DNA of 64,000 bases from Leishmania mexicana MHOM/GT/2001/U1103 (taxonomy: Eukaryota; Euglenozoa; Kinetoplastea; Trypanosomatida; Trypanosomatidae): contig NC_018335.1 in the NCBI RefSeq assembly GCF_000234665.1, positions 992,001 through 1,056,000 on the forward strand, written 5' to 3'. Position numbers and translations under genes: made by a program. Below the pieces are notes generated by a model, which saw nothing but the letters and a program-made list of their open reading frames with translations, ran no database searches and was not told where the DNA came from. Positions 50,451-60,654 of the stretch are shown here, one piece after another (the first letter of the stretch is position 1; the number at the start of each line of letters is the position of its first letter).

Positions 50451-51657
50451 GATTGCCGTGTGCAACAGCGGAGTTCTTTCGTCAACAGCAAGTCCAGGGG
50501 GAGGGGGGATTGTTGGGGAGATGATAGCGCTTGACGCGGTCGGCGAGTAGAACAGGGTACCCCGCACGCAAACCACTGCCCAATCGATCCGATTGTGCGA
50601 GGAGGGCTGCTTCTCAGAAGGCGTAGTGCTGTTGGGGCTTGCGAGGGCGAGAGCGACTAGGCAGCGCGCAGATGGGGCGTACGCAGCTGACCGTGTGCGA
50701 GATCGTCGAGCCTGCCTTTCGCCTCTGTTGAAGTGAGCAAAGAGCGAGTGCTTGTGCGCCTTTTGTCTTCGCTTTCAACCTGTCGTACGGGAGCGAGCTT
50801 GGTGGAGGTGGGGGTGAGGGTGGGGACGTTGTGTGTTGTGTGCGTGTGCACTTTGTTCTGTCTTTTTTTTTGTTACTGATTAAAACTCTTAAGAGGAGGC
50901 TACGCACAGACGTGGGAGGGCGCGAGTGGTGAAGGCGGGAAAGGAATGCGGAGGGCCCCGCAGCACCGCAGGAGTAGCGGTGCCATGTGGCCGTGTGTGG
51001 GGGGGAGGACGAGAGAGGGAAAGAGAGCAAAATATATACATTAGATGGATGGCACACGCGAGAGAGAGAGCAGCTGTGTGCCTGTGGCATCCGCCCTCGC
51101 CACCGAATTAGTCGATAGTGAGGCAGTGAGACGAGCGTGTAAGCATCCGATCACCGTTGCGTCCACAGAAACCCAAAAGAATAATCATAATAACGAAGAA
51201 TCGGCATCCTCGCATGCGTTACTGCCCAACGACAGACGAAGGCACGCAAAAGACGTCCGGTCACGGTGGTTTCCCGCAAGAGGGGATGAGGTGAGGGGGA
51301 GGATGAGACACGCTGCTCTCCCACAACAAAAAAAAGGACGAAAGACAGCGACGCAGTTGTTTGCTGGTGAGTGTTTGGCGTTAGTGTGATAGAGGTGGCG
51401 ATTATAAGGGGAGAACGAAAAACATTCGCTGGGTGCGCCGGCGCGCAGGCATGCGTACAAGAGAGCACAGATGCATCCAAAGAACCGCACAGGGGAACGC
51501 GGACGTGCGAATAAGCGCACGTGTCTGTGCAAGTCGTGCGCGCGTGTCCGTCGGCGCGGGGACAGCATGAGCGCATGCAGACATGTGAAGAAGACACCCG
51601 GGCACACACGTGCAGGCACGAAGGCGCACCATCTCCTCACGAGGGCCCTAGGTTTGT
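50451..51657. other. Spacer, no gene seen
   Basis: This holds the 3' UTR of the 839-aa gene and the leader of the transporter gene. A C/T-rich coding-strand block at about 50498-50525 may serve trans-splicing of the transporter mRNA. No protein-like frame or RNA gene was seen. Confidence 0.5.
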
Positions 51658-54177
51658 TTAATCATCGAGGATGTCCTTGACGAGTCGCCAGCCCCACGGA
51701 TTCTCTGGGCAGGGGTACGGCGGCGTCAGCGGCTCACCACGACGGCGCAGCTCTGCATCGTCAGCGGCGTGTTCCAGCGCCTGCTGCACCGCCCGTGTTC
51801 CGGTGCCCCAAAACAGAAGCGGCTTATCAGGCAGCTGCCACTGCTGCCCAAAAAGCTGTGGCTGAAACCGCTTCTTGTTCTTGCGAAACGGGTCGGCAGA
51901 AAGGGCCTTGTCAGCTTCGCGGACCTCCTTCCAGGCCTGCACATCCGCCGCAGAGACGTAGGACATGCCTTCTGGGATGGGCAGAAGCGGTGGCCGCTCG
52001 GCCTCGTCCATTGCATCCAGCCACTCCAAGTCGGACTTCACGTCTGCCTCCAGTACATTCAGCATCCGCTGCGCCACCTTGTCCTTCTTCGCCTGCAGCA
52101 GCCGCTGAAGCTCCTCGGCGCGGCCAGCACGGCTCCCGTCCGCGTTCTTGAGAGCAACCTGCTGCATCACACGCGTGAATACCTCAGCCTTGGCGGCGGC
52201 CTTGCTACGCCGGCGTCTCTCTCGACTGTATGTATGAATGACGGATTGAGTGATGCGGCTGATTCGCTCGAACAATGCAGCAGCCTCAGGGTCTTGCTCA
52301 AACACGTTCGTGTTGCCGGCAGCTTCGGCGACTGCTGTAACGACATCCGGGGAGGTCGCAGCGGCAGAGCCGTCCATCGATTCGGTGGCGCCAGCCTCGG
52401 TGATGGGAGCTGCTGCAGAGTCGACAGGGTCGCCGAGCGCGGCGAGCCGCTGCTTACGCTCCATGAACTGCGCGTAAAGTCTTCGGCACTCCGCCGCCTC
52501 TTCTGTTGCTTCGACGCCCGCAAAAATCTTCGCGTTCTCACGTGCCTGCGCAATCTGCCGCTCCATCTGCAGGTAGGCGATGTACCGCAGTCTCCGCTCG
52601 TGTAAACTCTTCAGCCGTGGGTCGTCTGGGCGCATGAACATCTTCTCTACCAGGCGCACAGCCTGCTGCGTCCGCCCAGCGGCAGCCGCCCGCTCGGCCT
52701 GCATGGCGGCTTCGTGGCCTGCGGACACCGGCGCGTCCGCCTCGCGCGCGGCCCGGGCTTGCAGCTCCAGCGCCGCAGTGTCGCCGTCGCGAATCGCCTC
52801 CAGTCGCTTGTACTCCGACGTGTGCTCGAGCGGGATGCGGACAAGGCGCTCGTACCACCGCTTTGCCCAGTCCACTGGGTGCGCCTCCTCCTTGGCGGCG
52901 AGGTACTGCACAACGTCAAGTGTGCTGAGCTTATTCGCGTCTACGGAGTACAGCCGCCTAAGGCTCTCCGTGTATGCATCGAGGCGCTCGTCTTCGGGGC
53001 CGTGGCGGAACCCCTGGGAGACGGTGAGGCGAGCAAACACCTCACAGAACTGCATGAACTTCTCCTGCGCCTCGAGCTCCGTGATGAGGCTCTCCACGAC
53101 GCTGAGCTCCAAGCCGAGGGCCTTGCCCAGTGACCGCTTTAAGACGGCGCGCTTCTTCGTCTTGGCTAGCGCTCCTGGAGACGGAGAGAAGGTGTCATGA
53201 CCGGCGCCTAGGTCTGCATCCCCTCCTGAGCACGATGTCGAAGAGCACGCGCCGCCTTCCGGCACCGACGTACCGGTGGAGGGGGTCGGAGCAGTTGGCT
53301 CGGGCGACGGAGAAGCGCGATGCCGTGTCGACGACGACACGAGTTGGCGCAGCCGCTGCAGCTCGCTCAGCTGCCGCTTCCGCTCCTCGCGCGCCTCCTG
53401 CCGAACCCTCTCCTCCGCGTACTTGAACATGTGACTCAGATGTCGCTGCGTCTCGACGTTCAAGTCTGCCAGCATGTTCGCCAGCTTGCGGCGGGCCGTT
53501 TCCGTGCTCACGCCTTCGCGGCGCTGCCGAACGTAGTCCGTAAATACCTGCTTAATCTGCACCATCGCATCCTCCAGTGCGTCCACCTTGTCAGGGTCGA
53601 ACAGGCTTGCGTCACCGGCTTCGAATATGGCCTGCGAGACGCCAAGTGAACGCTGTGGGTCTTTGAGCTGCACGGGCAGGCCCATCTTCAGTCGCTCAAA
53701 CTCATCTCGCACAGTGCGACTCGGATCGAGGTCGCGCGGGTCAACCATGGTCGTTTCAAAGTAGCGACGCCGCTGCTGCTCAGTTGCCTCGGTCGGGTGC
53801 TCGCGCAAAAGCGCGCCCATGTACTTGGTGAAGGCGTGCTTGTCCGCCATAGATACACTCTCCCACTCCGCATCTGTCATCGACTTGGCGCGCTCGGCGA
53901 CGTCCTTGCCAACCACTTGCTGTACATGATGTTTGCGGCGCTGCTTCCGACTCTTCGCCGTACGCGAAGACGAGGACAGGTGCGGTGATGCGGCCCCTGT
54001 CCTGCCAGGCCCACCGAGCTCTGCGAACATGGCTTGCTGTTCAAACTGAGCCTCTTGCTGCGCCCCCAAGGCTGCAGCACGGCGCACCTTTGCGCGATAG
54101 CTGCGAGGGTTCAGAAGCGAGCTGCCCGGGTTGGGCAGCTTCCTCGCTGCCAACGCAGTAGTGCGGCGACGCAGCAT
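51658..54177 (-). CDS. 839-aa protein, probably mitochondrial, function unknown
   Basis: The ATG at 54177 gives 839 residues. The N-terminus (MLRRRTTALAARKLPNPG) is Arg-rich without acidic residues, typical of a mitochondrial presequence. The rest is strongly charged and mostly helical: long Arg/Glu stretches such as YAEERVRQEAREERKRQL near residues 255-275, a disordered Ser/Pro insert after that, and further helices to the end. The last 60 residues (FRKNKKRFQPQLFGQQWQLP, then NPWGWRLVKDILDD) look like a defined domain or contact tail. Size and composition are like the large trypanosomatid-specific mitoribosomal or mitoribosome-assembly proteins, but I cannot name a match. A longer frame reaches 54210 with two upstream in-frame starts; the chosen start gives the best targeting sequence. 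Confidence 0.72.
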   Translation of the reverse strand: MLRRRTTALAARKLPNPGSSLLNPRSYRAKVRRAAALGAQQEAQFEQQAMFAELGGPGRTGAASPHLSSSSRTAKSRKQRRKHHVQQVVGKDVAERAKSMTDAEWESVSMADKHAFTKYMGALLREHPTEATEQQRRRYFETTMVDPRDLDPSRTVRDEFERLKMGLPVQLKDPQRSLGVSQAIFEAGDASLFDPDKVDALEDAMVQIKQVFTDYVRQRREGVSTETARRKLANMLADLNVETQRHLSHMFKYAEERVRQEAREERKRQLSELQRLRQLVSSSTRHRASPSPEPTAPTPSTGTSVPEGGACSSTSCSGGDADLGAGHDTFSPSPGALAKTKKRAVLKRSLGKALGLELSVVESLITELEAQEKFMQFCEVFARLTVSQGFRHGPEDERLDAYTESLRRLYSVDANKLSTLDVVQYLAAKEEAHPVDWAKRWYERLVRIPLEHTSEYKRLEAIRDGDTAALELQARAAREADAPVSAGHEAAMQAERAAAAGRTQQAVRLVEKMFMRPDDPRLKSLHERRLRYIAYLQMERQIAQARENAKIFAGVEATEEAAECRRLYAQFMERKQRLAALGDPVDSAAAPITEAGATESMDGSAAATSPDVVTAVAEAAGNTNVFEQDPEAAALFERISRITQSVIHTYSRERRRRSKAAAKAEVFTRVMQQVALKNADGSRAGRAEELQRLLQAKKDKVAQRMLNVLEADVKSDLEWLDAMDEAERPPLLPIPEGMSYVSAADVQAWKEVREADKALSADPFRKNKKRFQPQLFGQQWQLPDKPLLFWGTGTRAVQQALEHAADDAELRRRGEPLTPPYPCPENPWGWRLVKDILDD

Positions 54178-56729
54178 GAGAAGCACGCAAGGGTGCGCGA
54201 AAAGCAACAAGAGAACAATGTGCGCCTATGCCGCTATCCGAGGTGCCCGGCCCACTTGTGTGGATGCGTGGGCGTGTGCACGTATATGCAGCGCAACGGC
54301 GGGTTCGGCAGAGAGCGTGCATCATGGTTCGGGCGAGCGGGAAAAGGGAGTCGAGAAAGGAGAGACGTAGAAGGGGACGAGTAACGCATGGGCACGCCGC
54401 TTGCACTTGGCAAAGTGCTATGGAGAGCGAGAGATGCACATTCGAGGTGCAACGGTCAGAGCGCGCGGAGGGAAGGGGTACGACAAAAGCCTGCACTGTC
54501 CTCCGCGACCCGCGCAGACTGTTCCCTCGACTCTTTACACCTCCCGGTGGCTCGGGAAGCTCTCGCACAATGACAAGCGCTGCCGAGGCAATCACCCAAC
54601 GAGAGGGGGGAGCCTCGCGTCAAGTCGAACAGCGCGATGCCTTGAATGTGCGTGTGCCTCAAAATAGATTCGGCTTGCCTGAAGCTACAGACGATGCGGC
54701 GGGCGGCTAGGGAGAGAGGACGCTGCATCGATGACCGAACACAACCGAGAATAGTTCTCCACACACGGACGCATACGCTTCTGCTCGGTCGCATGAGCAG
54801 CTGCGCACAACACACGCAGACCACACCACTGACGCGAAGACTTATCCGACTCCAAGTCGACACACTTCTTCGCCGCTGGGAATGCGCGAAGGACAGGGGG
54901 CAACGTTCTAGTGCACGGTATCACAGCCATGGGCGCACGCGCAGGGGGCACACAGCGAAAATTCTCTTCGATCAGCAAACCTTCGTTCACACGATGTGAA
55001 AGCCTACGAAAGAGTTGAGGCAGTGAAGGATTAGAAATCGAATTCGCAAAAAAAAAAAGAAACGCGCCTGAAAGACGCGCAATCACGCGCGCCATCGACA
55101 GAGATCATAGGGGGGATCACAGCATATCGGTTGCACACACGTATGATGCACGCCCTTGGGGTAGGGTGGTGGGGGGAGCGCGGGAACATCTGATTGGTCG
55201 TCCCCCGCTCCGTACGCGGAGGCGGGGAGGGGGGATAGAGAGAAAGATGGGAGTGGCAAGAGGCGCACACACACAGAGAGAGAAGCAGGGGAACAGCCAG
55301 CCAGAGTACGGAAGTGGTGGGACAGAGGGCATGTCGTGGAGGTACACCACGAGAAGAGAAAAGGGCACACGACCTCATTATCAGTTAGGGGCAGCTCAAT
55401 ACATCCCCGCCATTTCGTGGCGCATAGCGATCGATTTTTTCGCCATGCATCGCATCGGGTGAGCTCCCTCTCGCCCTCCGAGACACAACGACCGGGGATA
55501 AGAGGATAAGGCAAGTGAGCGCAGTGCCGTCATCGCCACCTGTCATTATCACATTCGAGGGGGAAGGGGGGCAGCGAAATAGTACTACAATACAGGACAC
55601 GAGGAGTAGTGTGGTCGCCGCCGCCCCGCTGTGTCTGAGAATGAGAAATGGGTGATGTGCTGGACGCTTCTCTGTTTCCTTTTGCGCTTGTGCTGCGGTT
55701 CATCTGCAAACCCGACGGAGAAAAGACGGAAAAGTCCCAGCCAAAAGCAGACGACGAGGGGAAAGGTGGGCGAGGAGAGCTATACCCACAAGCGCACGCA
55801 AAGAGCGGGTGTGGGTGTGCGCGCGCGAGAAAAGAACGCGAGCGGGCGAAATGAGATAGACGTCACCTCAGAAAAACAAAAGAGAGAAGATGAGAGAGAT
55901 GTGAAAGAGTCCGTTGACACCCGACCTGTACCTTCACCTTGCTGCACGTGGCATACACGCTCGCGCACGCGTGCGTGCCCACAGACGAGCACCGCCCACC
56001 GATGCACAGACATTTCTGGCGTACGCAGAAAAGAGAGAGAGACAGGCTGATGCGACAAGTGCAACGGCAGCGGTGGTAGAAAGTAGTGTAAGCTGTGGCG
56101 CTCAAGAGCACACCGCGTTCATGACGAAAACAAACGAAAAACAGTACAGAGAGGGGGAGGGAGAGAGGGAGAGAGCTGACAGTGGCGCTCCATAGCTTTC
56201 CAAAGTCCCCAACAGGCGGCACACACAAAAATAAAAAAGACGAACAAGGAAGAGGAGTCTGAGTATGCGTGCAGGCGCACCGCCCGCTGCATGTTCGCCC
56301 GTGTGTGTGTGTCTGTGCGTGCGTGTGTCGATGAATGACCTCGGTGTGGTGGAGAGGGGACATGCACCCCGTGTGCGCAGCGAGGTGGCAGAATACCGGT
56401 GGATGGAGGAGGAAACGAGAAACGACACAGAAAATGAGGAAAACCGTGGAATGAAGGCGCCCAACAAGGGAGAAGAGAGGAAGAGGGGAGGCCCTAAGAC
56501 GACATCTGCAGCGGTGCGGCACGTCGCAGATGCATCGCCGCGATTCGCTTGCAAGGGAAAACACAAACAGGGAAGCCACAGTAGCCACGTCCTCACTCGA
56601 CTTAACATATCCGCGTCGCTCACACCTCTTCTCCTCGCCCCCACCCCCCTCCACCGGCACCCCTCACGCGAGAGGAGGCAAGAAGGAAACAACAGACAAG
56701 ATGGCATGATATGCGACTCCGCAGTCCCA
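54178..56729. other. 2.5-kb spacer, no gene seen
   Basis: This holds the 3' UTR of the VASt gene and the leader of the 839-aa gene. It contains an A-run at about 55049-55060, G-rich purine stretches near 55150-55250 and many CA/GA runs. Reading frames on the minus strand are interrupted or repeat-derived. Confidence 0.5.
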
Positions 56730-57884
56730 CTACACCTCCGGGTTTAAGTCTAAATGGCGCTTCAGCAAGTAGCCGAACCCGCTCAGCGCCACAACCACAG
56801 CAGCCACCTGCACGTAGGCCATCCACTTCAAAAGCGAGACGGTCCGCTGCAGGTGTTCGATCTCCGCCTGCTGCTCCATCCAGCGATATCGCATCGTCTG
56901 AATCTGTGCCTCCCTCGCGGCCGTCAGTAGCGCCTTTTCTTCGCACATCCAGCCTCCCGTACTCGCGGGAGCGGATCCGCGGCCGCCGACGCCGGAGCCT
57001 TCCCACATCGCGCGATCCTGGCTCAGCATCGTCATGGCTACATGAGAGGTGCGCGCCATCGTGCGAGTGCTATTGAAAACGAGTAGCGTCACCAGCACCG
57101 CCAGCACCAGCAGCGTACCATGGAAGAGAGAGCCAAGGCTGCCGTCATCGCCGCCGCTGCCACCGCCGTCGCCGGCGTTACCATTGGACTCGGCGCCTTC
57201 GGCGTCGCCACTGCCGTTCTCAGCCGGCGCCACCGCGCCGCCGCAAAACTCCTCGCTAATCATGTTCACCATTTGCCGATACGCTGATGTCATCTCTTTG
57301 ATGGCACGCGGTGTCGCTATGTATTGGATTGCGGAAAAAGACATACTCATCTTGCGGCAGTTGCCCCAAATGGCGATGGAGCAGTCGCTGTCGGCGCTAT
57401 CGGCGGTGATCTCGAAGTACGCCTCGGTGCGGAAGGAGCCGCCGGCCGGCACTTCAGGCGTTTGCGACGATATCTGGTACGCAAGCATCAGCTTTCCCTC
57501 TGGTGTGGTGATGTAGGCAAAACGCTGGGCCTGGTTCAGTGGCGTCGGCGTACCAGCGCGCGGCACCTCAACAATGGCGACGAACGACACAAAGCGCGAG
57601 CCGCTGCCGTGGTCGACTGCGTAGTCCCACGGGCCGATCTCAAGTTTCGACTCATTGCGGCTGCCGTGGTACTTTCTCAAAAATGCGGTGTTGTCCTGAA
57701 ACACGTTGTCCCACAGCTTCTGGATGGTGAGGCCCTTCAACAGCGTCTGGGGCAGCATAACCTTCTTGTCCTTGCGCGTGGCACTCGAGAACATGTTCTG
57801 GGCAATTTTATTGCTCTTGTACACCTGCTTGCTCAAGAACTTGTCCGCGGTCGTGCCGCTCATCGGTACGAGCGGTTCTGGCAT
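56730..57884 (-). CDS. VASt (StART-like) domain membrane protein
   Basis: The ATG at 57884 gives 384 residues beginning MPEPLVPMSGTTADKF. Residues 42-205 match the VASt pattern: LPQTLLKGLTIQKLWDNVF, FLRKYHGSRNESKLEIGPWD, an R-YI-TP strand and FEITADSADSDCSIAIWG. VASt domains are StART-like lipid-binding folds that carry sterols or other lipids at membrane contact sites (yeast Lam/Ysp proteins, animal GRAMD1/Aster). A Gly/Asp-rich linker leads to one hydrophobic segment at about 254-271, a helical region with a coiled coil (WMEQQAEIEHLQRTVSLL), and a second membrane span at 354-374 with a short basic tail. No GRAM domain is present, unlike the animal and yeast proteins. A role in lipid transfer at ER contact sites is a reasonable inference. 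Confidence 0.82.
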   Translation of the reverse strand: MPEPLVPMSGTTADKFLSKQVYKSNKIAQNMFSSATRKDKKVMLPQTLLKGLTIQKLWDNVFQDNTAFLRKYHGSRNESKLEIGPWDYAVDHGSGSRFVSFVAIVEVPRAGTPTPLNQAQRFAYITTPEGKLMLAYQISSQTPEVPAGGSFRTEAYFEITADSADSDCSIAIWGNCRKMSMSFSAIQYIATPRAIKEMTSAYRQMVNMISEEFCGGAVAPAENGSGDAEGAESNGNAGDGGGSGGDDGSLGSLFHGTLLVLAVLVTLLVFNSTRTMARTSHVAMTMLSQDRAMWEGSGVGGRGSAPASTGGWMCEEKALLTAAREAQIQTMRYRWMEQQAEIEHLQRTVSLLKWMAYVQVAAVVVALSGFGYLLKRHLDLNPEV

Positions 57885-59323
57885 GGCTGATAGGCAGGGC
57901 CGAAAGCGGACTGTTGAAGATATTGTGTGTGTGTGTGGGGGGGGGTCGGGTGTTAGCAGGTGGTGGGAGGCAGCTGAGACAAGATGTGTGTATCGAGACG
58001 CAGCACCAAGAGAGAGAGCAAGGGATGGCGTACACCACACACACACACACGAAGGGAGAAAAGTCGAAAGTGGCGCTTCACACTCGGCGTTCTACAGGGT
58101 ATACGCGCGTACCCGTCCTTTGTTCCACCTGCGGGTCGGGAGAAGGGGAGGGGGGGCTGTCAGGTTCCCCACCAAACGCGGCGCGGCACCAACAATATGA
58201 AAGAAATACGATATGTTGGCCAACAGAGATATAAAAAAAAAGAACGCGCGTGCGTGTGTGTGTGTGTGTCCACAGAGAAGATCAGCTACTGAGGTGTGCA
58301 GCACTGACAAGCTCGTGAAGTGCACAGATAGGCGTACTGCGTGTATGCATACGCATGTATATAAGTGTGTGTATGTGAGTGTACGTGCTTCCCCTTCTCC
58401 ATGTGCGGGCGCAGCAGATCAAGCGTGTTGGAGAGGTGCGGGAAGGTCTGGGATCCTTTTTTTTGTGGTCGCTCTCGAATACTGTTGCGCGAAGCACCCT
58501 GCCTCCCCCTGTCACACGTGCGTGCTCTTCTCTCTGGCGTGGCTCCTGATGCGCACCGATGGCGCAGTGTGGAGGACGGCACTCGTGACGATGTCGAAGA
58601 GATGAGCAACGACCAAAGGGAGGAGGCGGTGCGAATATGCAGTCGTTCGAGAGCGAAGAGCACAACGGAGGAGGTGGAACGATATGGAAAACATACACGT
58701 GCACGGGCATGGAGGACTCTGGGTGGCCAGCCAGTTCGCAGTGTGGCGAGAGGGGTGAGCAAGGAGGGGTGGGAGGGGCTGTGGCGACAATCATATCCGA
58801 GTGCCGCATGGGGAAGAGGGGGGAAGGGGCAAAGCAAGCAAGCAGCATACGCATCTGTGCCGCTCGCTGATAGGCGCGTCCTGCTCCGCTTTGCCTTCCA
58901 CTCTGCCTTTATCATCGCCACCTCTGCGTCTGGTTGCGACGTCTGCGTCACATGCTCGTCTGCCCGAGTAGGCGATTCGTTTGGAAGACTACAAAAATAA
59001 ACCCATGCAACACAGAAAGCATCGACCGCCACGTGGCTTTCCCTGCGAGGGTGAGTGAAAGACGGAGGCGATCAGCAAAGAAAAAGGGAAAAGAAAGTTG
59101 CAACGCCTGTCCGGTCGCGCATCCCGCTGCAGCCACGCTCACGCGTGCAAATGGGGCGCAGAGCGACGGCTGCGTAAGAAGCGGGGGAGCGAGGAGAGGA
59201 TGAGGTGGGGACAGTAAGAGAAACGGTCGTCAGACCCCGTCCCTGCCCCATCCCTCTGCACACACGCACCCACTGCTGCTACTACGGTTGCGGCCTCCAG
59301 TGGGTGAACGCACCGCTTGCGGC
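57885..59323. other. Spacer, no gene seen
   Basis: This holds the 3' UTR of eL27 and the leader of the VASt gene. A GT tract that becomes a G-run at about 57924-57946 gives a C-rich coding-strand block ahead of the VASt start, and GT repeats lie near 58253-58269. No gene was recognised. Confidence 0.5.
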
Positions 59324-59728
59324 TTAGAAGCGCAGGCGCTGGAAGAACCACATGCTGCTGCCGGCGTTGTAGCGCGCCTGGAACACGTGCCTCACCAGCC
59401 TCTTCGAGCGCGAGCGCTTCGACGCGTCAGACACGTTGATCTTGCCGCGCAGCTCCTTCGACATGTCCACGTTGTAGCGGGTGGGCAGGAAGTGCTTGTG
59501 GTTCACAACGCGCAGGAACACGCCCACCTGCGAGCGGCGCGTGATCGTCTGCTTGCTCATCCCGCGCACGACCTTCTTCGGGTACTTCTTGATGCCAGCT
59601 AGCAGCGCGCGGCCGTACGGGCGCTCCTTCGTCACGACGTCAGAGTTCTGCACGATCACCGCCTTGTGGCCGGCGTAGCGGCCAGCCGTCACAATGACCA
59701 CCTTACCGGGCTTCAGGAACTTCGTCAT
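59324..59728 (-). CDS. RPL27: 60S ribosomal protein eL27
   Basis: The ATG at 59728 gives 134 residues, the usual length of eL27. The N-terminus MTKFLKPGKVVIVTAGRYAG contains the KOW motif of the family. AVIVQNSD, the RPYGRALLAGIKKYPKKV stretch, the FLRVVNHKHFLPTRYNVD segment and the C-terminal ending SMWFFQRLRF all match eL27 of eukaryotic large ribosomal subunits. The protein is basic and acts in the cytosolic 60S subunit. It is the clearest housekeeping marker in the window. A pyrimidine tract with AG lies 55 bases before the start. Only one copy is present here. Confidence 0.97.
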   Translation of the reverse strand: MTKFLKPGKVVIVTAGRYAGHKAVIVQNSDVVTKERPYGRALLAGIKKYPKKVVRGMSKQTITRRSQVGVFLRVVNHKHFLPTRYNVDMSKELRGKINVSDASKRSRSKRLVRHVFQARYNAGSSMWFFQRLRF

Positions 59729-60654
59729 CACGTCGACTTGTAAGTTGTGTGTGCCAGTTGGAGAGGTGGATGCTGCACTAGACTGAAGCAGTGAAAGAGG
59801 ATGAGGGGGCGACTTGACAGAAACAACTTTCTGCACCGCGACGTTGGTGTCCGCGTGCGCGATGATGTTTATGTGTAAGTTATCGAATGGGTGGAGGCAT
59901 GCCCGGTGGCGGCACGCATACGGGCAAGCGGGGAACAGCGTGGAAGGTGGTGGGCAAGACGGGCGAGAGACGAAGAGAAGCGCAAGGAGAGCAAAGAAAG
60001 TGTGAGAGGTTCGCAAAACGAGGCGACGCGTGTGTCGGCACGCACACCAAGACAGACCGAGAGACATGAGGGCCTGGAAGTGGCGTAGGTAGACAAGGTG
60101 GAGCTTTCCCGCAGACAAAGGAGACCAGCGAGCGGTGGGTTGTTTCGGGGAGCTAGGCGGTCCAGCAAGCAAGCCTCCTTGCGTGCGCATGGCCCGCGAG
60201 TTATCCCCTCATCGACAAGCGGAGTCGACAGGAGCTGTCGCCCGTCCCGCCCCGCCTCTCCTCTCCTCACCTCTCTTCTCGCAAGTCATCTTCGCCGTCG
60301 ATTTCCATACGATCTTCGCCAAACCGGGCCCACAACTTCGTGCTGCATGTCTTCTTGCTCCGTTCTCCCGCTGCCGTTGTCGTGGTTGTGTGAAGAGCAG
60401 CACGCCTGCGACGGCTGCCGAAGGTTCGGCCAAAAGAGAACAAGAGAGGACTCGTTTGGTGGAGTGCCCACGGGTGGGCGTGTGTGGCGATGGGTGAGTC
60501 GCTGTTCGTGTAGCTCGTGTCACACGTGAGCAGGGGGAGGGAAGGGGAGGGGGGAAGGAGGTGCTCCTCTCGCAGTGCGCCAGTCCCACAGGCGCACACG
60601 CGTACGCTAATGCAGCCATGCGAGCCTTCGCGTGCACAGGAGCGTTCCGTGCGC
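59729..60654. other. Spacer, no gene seen
   Basis: This holds the 3' UTR of the large edge gene and the leader of eL27. The open frame extending upstream from eL27 is repeat-poor but has UTR-like composition, and its start is not supported. Confidence 0.5.
59783..59811 (-). promoter_or_regulatory. Probable trans-splice acceptor for eL27
   Basis: On the minus strand CCCCCTCATCCTCTTTCACT is followed by GCTTCAG, whose AG is at 59783-59784. That gives a leader of about 55 bases, typical for a ribosomal protein mRNA in this group. The exact AG used is inferred. Confidence 0.5.
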
